Positions 1 through 6,261 of a DNA stretch of 15,816 nucleotides are shown piece by piece (within the stretch, counting starts at the first letter, position 1; each line of letters starts with the position of its first letter). Below the pieces are notes generated by a model that saw only the letters and a program-made list of their open reading frames with translations, ran no database searches and was not told the DNA's origin. Source of the DNA: Bacillota bacterium (GTDB lineage Bacteria; Bacillota; DTU025); the NCBI GenBank assembly GCA_012842765.1, contig DUWJ01000381.1, positions 1 to 15,816 of the forward strand, written 5' to 3'. Both the position numbers and the translations under genes were made by a program.

Positions 1-845
1 AACTTGCCCGTCCAGCTGATTGTACCGCCCGTCCTAGCCTGCATCTCCCTGATGGTCCGTTCCAGCTCCCTCGATGCACGCTCTTCCTCAGCCAGCTCCC
101 GTTCCCATCTCTCACGTTCTGCCGATACCCTGCTGGCGTATTGCGATCGTTGAGCCAATACGGGCTCGATGGACCTTCGCTCGTCCTCCAAGGCGGACGA
201 CAGGAGGGCTATCTCTCTCCTGGTCTCCTCGAGTTTGGCCTTTCGGGCACAGATGCCTTCCTTCTGCTCCTCAAGAGATTCCTTTTCGGCCCTGATCTCG
301 CCATATATGTCCGCGTCCTGCTTCGCTATTGCCCCGAGATAATCGTATCTGCTCACAAAATCAGAGAAGCTCGATGCGCCAAAAAGCAACTCCAGCAATG
401 TTCCCGGACCAAGCTTGTAAATGAATACGAGCCTATCTTCGAGACTTTGAACCGAAGCTTCATACTGCGCTGTTGCGATCTCAAGCTGGTGCTCGGCTTC
501 CTTCAACTCAGTCTGAACCTGAACCAACTGCTGCTCCGCATCTTTGAGCTTCTTTTCGGTCTGAGAAATCCTCGTTTCGATCGCAAGGATCTCTTCTTCT
601 GTTTTCTGGAGGGCCCGCAGTGCGTCCTTCTCTTCCTTCTGCTTGCGCGACAATGTCTGTCTTATCTGCTCTATCTTAGATTGCAAGCTGTTGAGTTCGG
701 TTCTCTTGGTGGAAATATCCGACTGTTGCGAGCTAGCAACAGCAACATCTGTAAGGAACCCAAAAGCAAGCGTCATAATGAGAACCAAGGAAAGGACTGC
801 CCTCGCAGCTTTAATGATGCCCACTTTTCTTGCCTCTGGCGTCAT
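1..845 (-). CDS. EnvC/PcsB/CwlO-type murein hydrolase (activator), N-terminal part, cut by window edge
   Basis: This reading frame starts at ATG 845 and stays open for 281 codons to the left edge, so the C-terminus is missing. Residues 1-37 look like a signal peptide: a basic start, a hydrophobic core around residues 16-32, and an AVA-S type cleavage site. Residues about 40-135 and 180-275 are rich in E, K, Q and R with heptad-like spacing, which indicates two long coiled coils. Between them, around 138-175, is the FIYKLGPGTLLELLFGASSF / SDFVSRYDYL block typical of the N-terminal region of M23-associated coiled-coil proteins. Proteins of this type act outside the membrane and are held or activated by FtsEX to open peptidoglycan at division or elongation sites. 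The gene starts 18 bases after ftsX, in the same operon. A GGGGG run 8 bases before the ATG is the only ribosome-binding-like signal. The catalytic domain (M23, NlpC/P60 or CHAP) is not visible, so the enzyme class is inferred. Confidence 0.85.
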   Translation of the reverse strand, partial: MTPEARKVGIIKAARAVLSLVLIMTLAFGFLTDVAVASSQQSDISTKRTELNSLQSKIEQIRQTLSRKQKEEKDALRALQKTEEEILAIETRISQTEKKLKDAEQQLVQVQTELKEAEHQLEIATAQYEASVQSLEDRLVFIYKLGPGTLLELLFGASSFSDFVSRYDYLGAIAKQDADIYGEIRAEKESLEEQKEGICARKAKLEETRREIALLSSALEDERRSIEPVLAQRSQYASRVSAERERWERELAEEERASRELERTIREMQARTGGTISWTGK

Positions 846-863
846 AGGAGGAACCCCCGTATC

Positions 864-1742
864 CTAAACTTTAAGGTATCGCTTCGTCGAAATATTACTT
901 CCCACAAGACCGACAGCAGCCCCAAAGCAAAGCATTATCACGATGGCTAAACCGAGATGGCCGCTATCAGTAACGATCGGCATGAACGGCGCCACAGAAG
1001 AGATCCACTTGGCCAAACCCTGGTACCCAGCGCCCACAATCACCGCAGCGGCGCCGGCGCCCAAAAGGCCTATGATTATCCCCTCAAGCACGAAGGGGAA
1101 AAGTATAAACGCGTCAGTTGCTCCAACCAACTTCATGATCTCTATCTCCTTGCGCCGCGCAAATACCGTCAGCTTTATCGTGTTGGAGACAATCAGACTG
1201 GCCCCGACCAAAACGAAGACAGCTATTATCCCTGTCACAACCCAGAATATTCGAAGAACGCCCACAAGTCGATCTACGAGTTTTGGGGCATACCTCACAT
1301 CGGAAACTTCATCCAGTTCGAGCACGGCAGCGGCAATCCTATCCGCGTCCGCAGCGCGCAACAGAGATATGTCAAAGGATTCGGGCAGCGGGTTGCGGGG
1401 AAGATCGCCAAGAAAGAAGTTGTTCTCGCCTAGCTGTTTCCCCAGCCTCTGCAGAGCCTCGTCCTTTCCCACGTATTTCACCGACGCTACTCCCGGAATA
1501 GCCTGTATGGCGGCGTGCGTCCGGTCAACAGCATCGGGCGGCATATCCGGCGACAAAAAAGCCCTTATCTGTACGCCAGCCTGAAACTCGTTTCCTATGC
1601 GCGTCAGATTGACCGCAACCAGCATGAAAGAGCTGAGGACCAGCATGCATGCCATTACCACGATAATCGATGTCACAGATGGTGTCTTCTTCAGGCTTCG
1701 GAAAGCCTGGCCGCTGAGGGACTTCACCGTCCTAAGCTTCAT
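864..1742 (-). CDS. ftsX: Cell division protein FtsX (membrane subunit of FtsEX)
   Basis: FtsX is the permease-like subunit of the FtsEX complex. It passes ATP-driven conformational change to extracellular peptidoglycan hydrolases rather than moving a substrate. The 292-residue protein has the family layout: a short cytoplasmic N-terminus, TM1 around 23-46, an extracellular domain around 47-160, TM2 around 165-187, then TM3 around 212-240 and TM4 around 262-283. The motif NTIKLTVFARRKEIEIMKL followed by VGAT (187-209), which follows TM2, is a strong family signature. The ATG at 1742 overlaps the end of ftsE by 11 bases, with GGGGAG about 9 bases upstream, so translation is probably coupled. 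The coiled-coil protein encoded next is the expected extracellular partner. Confidence 0.96.
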   Translation of the reverse strand: MKLRTVKSLSGQAFRSLKKTPSVTSIIVVMACMLVLSSFMLVAVNLTRIGNEFQAGVQIRAFLSPDMPPDAVDRTHAAIQAIPGVASVKYVGKDEALQRLGKQLGENNFFLGDLPRNPLPESFDISLLRAADADRIAAAVLELDEVSDVRYAPKLVDRLVGVLRIFWVVTGIIAVFVLVGASLIVSNTIKLTVFARRKEIEIMKLVGATDAFILFPFVLEGIIIGLLGAGAAAVIVGAGYQGLAKWISSVAPFMPIVTDSGHLGLAIVIMLCFGAAVGLVGSNISTKRYLKV

Positions 1743-2433
1743 GGCAGTAAGCTCCCCACCTCTCGTCGCGCACGATCATGCCACGTTCCAACTGAACTAC
1801 TCGCTTTCTCATCCTGTCCACCACTACATGGTTGTGCGTGGCCATCACTACAGTAGTGCCTCGCACATTGATGTCACATAAAAGATCCATTATGTCCAAT
1901 GTAGTATCCGGGTCAAGGTTCCCCGTGGGTTCATCGGCTACGAGTATGAGGGGGTCGTTGACAATCGCCCTCGCTATGGCCACACGTTGCTGTTCGCCGC
2001 CGGCAAGCTCTTCGGGCATGGCCGAAGCCTTGTGGGCAAGGCCCACCATGGAAAGGGCCTGCGGCACCTTCTTCTCTATCTCCTTCGGAGACGCCTCTAT
2101 GACTTCGAGGGCAAAAGCCACGTTATCATAGACGGAGCGATCAGGCAGCAACTTGTAGTCCTGAAAGATAACCCCGATCCGACGCCGGAGCATGGGAACG
2201 TCGCGCCACCTGAGCCGGGCGACGTTGCGCCCGGCAACCAGGACGTGCCCGCGCGTAGGCACCGTCCCCCGGTATATCAACGAAAGAAGCGTGGACTTTC
2301 CCGAGCCACTAGGGCCCACAATGAACACGAAATCCCCTTTGTCTATATTAAGGTTTACCCCGCGCAGCGCTTCCACGTTGCCCGGATACACCTTGGTAAC
2401 CCCATACATATTGACCAAGGTCAACCACCCCAT
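1732..2433 (-). CDS. ftsE: Cell division ATP-binding protein FtsE
   Basis: FtsE is the ABC-type ATPase that pairs with FtsX at the inner face of the membrane. Counting from ATG 2433, the protein has Walker A GPSGSGKS (40-47), the Q-loop residue Q91, signature LAGGE (143-147, with A instead of the common S), Walker B LILVADE (162-168) and switch histidine H200. The 233-residue length is normal for FtsE, and the DYKLLPDRSVYDNVAFALEV stretch is typical. The start is uncertain. ATG 2433 has no clear ribosome binding site. An in-frame TTG at 2418 has a G-rich stretch (GGGGTGG) 6 bases upstream and would give an N-terminus, LVNMYGVTKVYP, of the usual length. A sigma-H-like promoter lies just upstream. 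Confidence 0.96.
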   Translation of the reverse strand: MGWLTLVNMYGVTKVYPGNVEALRGVNLNIDKGDFVFIVGPSGSGKSTLLSLIYRGTVPTRGHVLVAGRNVARLRWRDVPMLRRRIGVIFQDYKLLPDRSVYDNVAFALEVIEASPKEIEKKVPQALSMVGLAHKASAMPEELAGGEQQRVAIARAIVNDPLILVADEPTGNLDPDTTLDIMDLLCDINVRGTTVVMATHNHVVVDRMRKRVVQLERGMIVRDERWGAYCHEA

Positions 2434-2471
2434 CTTCAGCTGGCTATAACAGCATACCGTATATCAAAAAC

Positions 2472-2501
2472 AGGTTCTCCTTAAGAGGCGCAAATTCCTG
2501 C
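2472..2501 (-). promoter_or_regulatory. Putative sigma-H-type promoter for ftsE operon
   Basis: Read on the minus strand, the -35 element GCAGGAATT (2501-2493) matches the Bacillus sigma-H consensus RNAGGAWWW at all positions. After a 12-base spacer comes GGAGAACCT (2480-2472). This matches the RNNGAA part of the -10 consensus RNNGAATWW but has C in place of T and only one of the two W positions. It lies 39 bases before ATG 2433 and 54 bases before TTG 2418 of ftsE, in the only sizeable gap of this region. The prediction rests on consensus matching alone. It is strengthened by a similar element before hpf in the same window. Confidence 0.5.
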
Positions 2502-2502
2502 T

Positions 2503-2529
2503 GAAGCGAAGCGGAAAACATGACGCTTC
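2503..2529 (-). repeat. Short inverted repeat in the transketolase-ftsE gap
   Basis: GAAGCG (2529-2524) and CGCTTC (2513-2508) can pair around a 10-base loop. A second copy of CGCTTC (2508-2503) follows at once as a tandem repeat, so alternative pairings are possible. No T-run follows, so this is not a standard intrinsic terminator. It sits directly upstream of the sigma-H-like -35 element. The rest of the 125-base gap (2434-2558) holds a TTATAA stretch near 2545 with no convincing -35 partner. Confidence 0.3.
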
Positions 2530-2558
2530 CGGCCAACATCTGCTTTTATAATGTATTT

Positions 2559-3503
2559 CTACGCCCTTTTCATCTCTATGGCGCGCTTTGCAGCAAATGA
2601 TATGTTCTCAACAGTAAGCCCATAAGCTTCCAGAAGTTCGTCGGGCTTGCCGGACTTTCCGAACATATCCGCTACACCCACGCGTATCACTGGCGCCGGA
2701 GCACGTGAACACACGGTTTCGCATACCGCGCCACCAAGGCCTCCTATGACTGAGTGCTCTTCCACTGTGACGATTGCGCCGGTTTCGACCGCCGCCGCAC
2801 GCACGGCCTCTTCGTCCAAGGGCTTTATGGTATGCATGTCAAGCACGCGCGCCCGAATCCCTCTTTCCTCGAGCCTGTCGGCGGCTTCGAGGGCCCGCGA
2901 TACCATGACCCCGCACGCAATTATCGTTACATCTTGCCCTTCCCTCAGCGTCTTCGCCTTGCCAAGCTCGAAATCGGCGTCTTCATCGTAAAGCGTCGGC
3001 ACGGAAGCCCGGCCCAGTCTGAGGTAGAACGGTCCCTTCTGTTCCGCGGCAATACGAACTGCCCACCCAGTCTGGACTGCATCAGAAGGCACTATCACAG
3101 TCATGTTGGGAAGGACTCTCATCAACGCGATGTCCTCGATAGACTGGTGAGACCCTCCATCCTCTCCCACTGTAAGCCCGGCATGGGTCGCGCATATCTT
3201 CACGTTCAGTCCAGGCGCGGCGATGCTCTGGCGCACCTGATCGAAAGCGCGCCCAGTGGCAAATACTGCAAACGTGCTTGCAAACGCTGTCTTGCCCGTG
3301 GCAGCGAGACCTGCAGCAGTGCCCATCATGTCGGCCTCAGCAATTCCCATCTGTATGAAGCGCTCCGGGTACTTTGAGGCAAACCCGGCAGTCTTGGTCG
3401 ATCCAGAAAGGTCGGCATCGAGCACTACGATGTCCGAGTTGATCCCGCCCAACTCGGCAAGGGCCTCTCCATAGGCCACTCTGGTAGCTATCATCTTTGT
3501 CAT
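2559..3503 (-). CDS. Transketolase, C-terminal subunit (split transketolase)
   Basis: This protein carries the pyrimidine-binding and C-terminal domains of transketolase. With the N-terminal subunit it transfers two-carbon units between sugar phosphates in the non-oxidative pentose phosphate pathway, using thiamine diphosphate. The 314 residues match the usual size of the split C-terminal half. Visible family features are GIAEADMMGTAAGLA (53-67), in which E56 is the expected cofactor-activating glutamate, and HAGLTVGEDGGSHQ (107-120). TIKPLDEE and VTVEEHSVIGGLGGA lie in the C-terminal domain. The ATG at 3503 overlaps the stop of the N-terminal subunit gene (ATGA), which favours equal, coupled synthesis. 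A related 1-deoxyxylulose-5-phosphate synthase is unlikely, because that enzyme is a single chain of about 620 residues. Confidence 0.95.
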   Translation of the reverse strand: MTKMIATRVAYGEALAELGGINSDIVVLDADLSGSTKTAGFASKYPERFIQMGIAEADMMGTAAGLAATGKTAFASTFAVFATGRAFDQVRQSIAAPGLNVKICATHAGLTVGEDGGSHQSIEDIALMRVLPNMTVIVPSDAVQTGWAVRIAAEQKGPFYLRLGRASVPTLYDEDADFELGKAKTLREGQDVTIIACGVMVSRALEAADRLEERGIRARVLDMHTIKPLDEEAVRAAAVETGAIVTVEEHSVIGGLGGAVCETVCSRAPAPVIRVGVADMFGKSGKPDELLEAYGLTVENISFAAKRAIEMKRA

Positions 3504-4360
3504 TGCGCCACACCGCCTTTTCGTGATGCTTCAAGTTCCGCCAATGCCGCCTCTACCTGTTCGGGTTTGGGAGCAGTACCGTGCCATCCTGCTTCGTTCT
3601 CCATAAAGGAGACTCCTTTGCCCTTAACGGTTCGAGCGACTATCGCCGTAGGCCTCCCGCTGGTTCGCTGGGCCTCGTCTATAGCCGCCATTATCGCGGG
3701 TATGTCGTGGCCGTCTATCTCTATTACATGCCATCCAAACGCGGCAAACCGTTCACCTATATGGTCAACAGACTTCACTTCGCGGATAGGCCCATCAATC
3801 TGAAGTCCATTCCAGTCCACGAATATAGTCAGGTTGTCCAGCTTCCTGTGGACAGCGGTCATAGCGGCCTCCCACACCTGACCCTCTTCGATTTCGCCAT
3901 CACCTAAGACGGCATAGACGCGCCAATCAGCGCCATCCATCTTCGCGGCAATCGCCATGCCGCACGCTGCAGAGAGCCCCTGTCCGAGGGATCCTGTGGA
4001 CATGTCCACGCCCGGCGTCTGATTCATGTCGGGATGCCCCTGGAGATAACTGTCGATCCTTCTCAAAGTAATCAGATCATCCACCGGAAAGTAACCTGCT
4101 TCAGCCAGTGCGGCATAAAGCACGGGAGCGGCATGTCCCTTCGACAACACGAATCTATCGCGGCCAGACCATGTCGGATCATCCGGACGAATCCTCATCT
4201 TGTTGAAGTAAAGCACAGTCACAATGTCAGCAGCCGACAATGAGCCTCCAGGGTGACCAGATGATGCGGCGCCAACCATGCGAATTACATGCTTGCGGAT
4301 CTCGCACGCCTTAGCGGCGAGTTCCTCTGGGTCTGAGAGCACGACTCTTTTCAACGTCAT
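3500..4360 (-). CDS. Transketolase, N-terminal subunit (split transketolase)
   Basis: This is the diphosphate-binding half of a split, thiamine-diphosphate-dependent transketolase. In the 286-residue protein, GHPGG (35-39), LSKGHAAPVLYAAL (72-85) and TGSLGQGLS (122-130) are classic transketolase segments. The cofactor/metal motif begins at GDGE (153-156) and ends at VDWNGLQIDG (181-190), with the metal-binding asparagine N184 kept. The start ATG at 4360 overlaps the TGA of the upstream fusion gene by one base (TGATG), with AAGGAG 3 bases before it. That spacing is short, so TTG 4354, with 9-base spacing, is a possible alternative start. Its position directly after cell-envelope glycosyltransferase genes suggests co-transcription, although transketolase is a central-metabolism enzyme. 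Confidence 0.95.
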   Translation of the reverse strand: MTLKRVVLSDPEELAAKACEIRKHVIRMVGAASSGHPGGSLSAADIVTVLYFNKMRIRPDDPTWSGRDRFVLSKGHAAPVLYAALAEAGYFPVDDLITLRRIDSYLQGHPDMNQTPGVDMSTGSLGQGLSAACGMAIAAKMDGADWRVYAVLGDGEIEEGQVWEAAMTAVHRKLDNLTIFVDWNGLQIDGPIREVKSVDHIGERFAAFGWHVIEIDGHDIPAIMAAIDEAQRTSGRPTAIVARTVKGKGVSFMENEAGWHGTAPKPEQVEAALAELEASRKGGVAQ

Positions 4361-6219
4361 CAACTCCTTCTGCTCTTGCGAAAAGCCTCACCCATGACTG
4401 CAAAGACGAATGCGGGTAAAGCCGTCATCCTCTTTGCTCTGCGAGGTTCTGATACTAGCCTATATAACCACTCCAAGCCCAACTTCTGAAAGGCAGCGGG
4501 CGCCCGCTTCACACTTCCGGACATCACATCGAAGGAGCCTCCGACTCCTATCCATACCGCGCATGGCGCCATCTGGCGCGCCTTCGTTATCCATTTTTCC
4601 TGCTTTCCCGCTCCCATTCCCACAAAGACGAAGTTAGGGGCGGCATCGCGAATACAGCGGAGAACTTCCTCCTCCTCGGCATCTGAGAAATAACCGTGCC
4701 AAGTTCCTGCAATCTTGAGGCCAGGGAATTCCTTGCTCATGTTCTCTGCAGCTGCCTCGGCGATGCCAGGTGCCGCGCCTACAAGGAAGAATGACATTTC
4801 GCCTCCAGCCGCCGAGCGCATCAAATTCGTCGCCAACTCTATCCCAGGCACCCTCCCCGGAGGCTTGTATCCGAGGATTCTCAGCCCGCGCACCACACCC
4901 ACGCCATCTGGAACAACCAAGTCAGCCCCGCGGATAACATCAGCGAGTTCAGCATCGCGCTTGGCTGCAAGCGCCATCTCGGGGTTTATCGTCACCACAT
5001 GGGCTCCCAAGCCTAAAGCAGCACGCTCCATCAATATGGATACTGCATCATCCATGCCAATACAGTCCACCGGCGACCCAAGAACTGACGCCCTCATATA
5101 GTCTTTGCCTTCCTCCGCTTGGGCTTTCATTCTTTCTGTCACGGGCTTGTCCAATATAGGGGAAAGCGAGATGCTCGCAGCCGCCTTCGCCTGCTCTCTT
5201 ATGGTCGGCATAATCTCCCTCAACCTCGCCCTCGTTTCATCCCTAGATGCCCACGCACCGGCAATCGCCGCGTAGAGTTGATCAGCTGACGCCCCCACTT
5301 CCACTATGTACGGTTCCGACACGCGTTGGCAGTGCGCCCGAATCTTAGGATCGTAGTCTATTGCGACAGCGGGCACCCCTGCATTTGCGGCAAATATCAG
5401 AGAGTGCAGCCTCATTCCCACCACCATCTCAGCTCGGGATATCAACCCAAGCACTTCCTCCGGCACCATGTCACACGAGATAACAGCAGGACTTTTTCCG
5501 CCGACCCTACATTGATCTGCAATTCGGTGAGCCACCTCAAGATCGCGGTCAGGCTGGAACGCCAGGAAAACAGGGCATATGCCCAGTTCCGATACTGCAC
5601 GGTCGATGGCTAACGCATATTCAGCCTCGCGACCATCAAGCCCCGGCCATGGCCTCAAACAGAACATCACCGTATTCGGTGCTTGAACAGCCATGGCGTC
5701 CGGCGGGTCGCAGGGAACAAGCCCAAAAGCGGGATCAGCAACTAGCATAACCTCAGGCTTCACAACGCCGACCTCCTGCAGCAGACGGGCAGAGGCCTCA
5801 TCCCGCACAGTTATGACGGAGGCCCGAGAAAGCGTCCGCTTCACCAGCCATCTCGAAAAAGCATGATTCAAAGGGCCAACTCCCTGTGCGTACACTGAAA
5901 CCGGCCGACCCATCATCCGCGCAAGGGCAATGATGCCAAGATAGTATGGGACCGATTTCTTGCCTGTTGCGTCCTGCAAGAGGCTGCCCCCGCCGCTTAT
6001 GACGATGTCAGACCGGCGAATCTCGCGAATGATAGCTCCAAGCGACGCCCTAGGCACCGCCTCTATGCCGTGTGCCGCGCTAGTCTCTGATGGGTCGCCA
6101 GAGAGCGCCACACACTCTGCCTTCGGATCTATTTCCTTGAGGTGTTGGACAAATGCGGCAAGCACCGCCTCGTCTCCGAGATTCCCCATTCCATGGTAGC
6201 CGGAGACCAAGACCCGCAT
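4360..6219 (-). CDS. Fused polysaccharide pyruvyl transferase (CsaB-like) and TagA/WecG-type glycosyltransferase
   Basis: This single open frame of 619 residues contains two complete enzymes. Residues 1 to about 350 are CsaB-like, with SGYHGMGNLGDEA (6-18), ISGGGSLLQD (74-83), VYAQGVGPL (109-117) and the late VGMRLHSLIFAANAGVPAVA (267-286). CsaB adds ketal pyruvate to secondary cell-wall polymer, the ligand of SLH-domain surface proteins. Residues about 377-619 form a TagA/WecG/CpsF transferase, which passes N-acetylmannosamine-type sugars to an undecaprenyl-linked acceptor. VTINPE has T410, and PDG has D438, at the spacing of the catalytic Thr/Asp pair of TagA. GVGGSFDVMSGSVKRAPAA (558-576) is the family signature. 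A 20-30 residue linker rich in K, E and A joins them. ATG 6219 has AGGTGAG at 7-base spacing and is preferred over an in-frame GTG at 6246. The action is cytoplasmic, at the membrane. In related genomes these activities are commonly separate neighbouring genes (family knowledge). Confidence 0.93.
   Translation of the reverse strand: MRVLVSGYHGMGNLGDEAVLAAFVQHLKEIDPKAECVALSGDPSETSAAHGIEAVPRASLGAIIREIRRSDIVISGGGSLLQDATGKKSVPYYLGIIALARMMGRPVSVYAQGVGPLNHAFSRWLVKRTLSRASVITVRDEASARLLQEVGVVKPEVMLVADPAFGLVPCDPPDAMAVQAPNTVMFCLRPWPGLDGREAEYALAIDRAVSELGICPVFLAFQPDRDLEVAHRIADQCRVGGKSPAVISCDMVPEEVLGLISRAEMVVGMRLHSLIFAANAGVPAVAIDYDPKIRAHCQRVSEPYIVEVGASADQLYAAIAGAWASRDETRARLREIMPTIREQAKAAASISLSPILDKPVTERMKAQAEEGKDYMRASVLGSPVDCIGMDDAVSILMERAALGLGAHVVTINPEMALAAKRDAELADVIRGADLVVPDGVGVVRGLRILGYKPPGRVPGIELATNLMRSAAGGEMSFFLVGAAPGIAEAAAENMSKEFPGLKIAGTWHGYFSDAEEEEVLRCIRDAAPNFVFVGMGAGKQEKWITKARQMAPCAVWIGVGGSFDVMSGSVKRAPAAFQKLGLEWLYRLVSEPRRAKRMTALPAFVFAVMGEAFRKSRRS
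5095..5116 (-). promoter_or_regulatory. Possible internal ribosome binding site and start for a free TagA domain
   Basis: At the junction of the two domains the minus strand reads GGAGGAAGG (5116-5108), then 10 bases, then an in-frame ATG (5097, residue 375 of the fusion). Starting there would give a 245-residue protein, the normal size of a free TagA-type enzyme. The purine-rich run also encodes glutamates of the linker, so it could be chance. It may be a relict of formerly separate genes, or it may still be used. Confidence 0.3.
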
Positions 6220-6261
6220 ACTGCACTCACCTGCTTTCCCACGCACGACACTTACTCAAGA

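Noticed and set aside
141..950. A 269-codon plus-strand ORF opposite the coiled-coil gene
   Set aside because: Its leucine- and arginine-rich product is the antisense image of a coiled-coil sequence. The minus-strand frame has a signal peptide, heptads and operon context.
2444..2521. A 25-codon minus-strand ORF (starting MFSASLQQEF) just before ftsE
   Set aside because: Its start has only a weak GGAAG at short spacing, and its middle codons coincide exactly with the sigma-H-like -35 and -10 elements. The promoter explanation accounts for the bases better than a peptide does.
4595..4603. Another perfect sigma-H -35-like GCAGGAAAA on the minus strand
   Set aside because: It encodes part of the TagA domain (KQEKW) and no GAAT-like -10 follows at 11-12 bases. 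It is a useful reminder that the -35 half alone occurs by chance.
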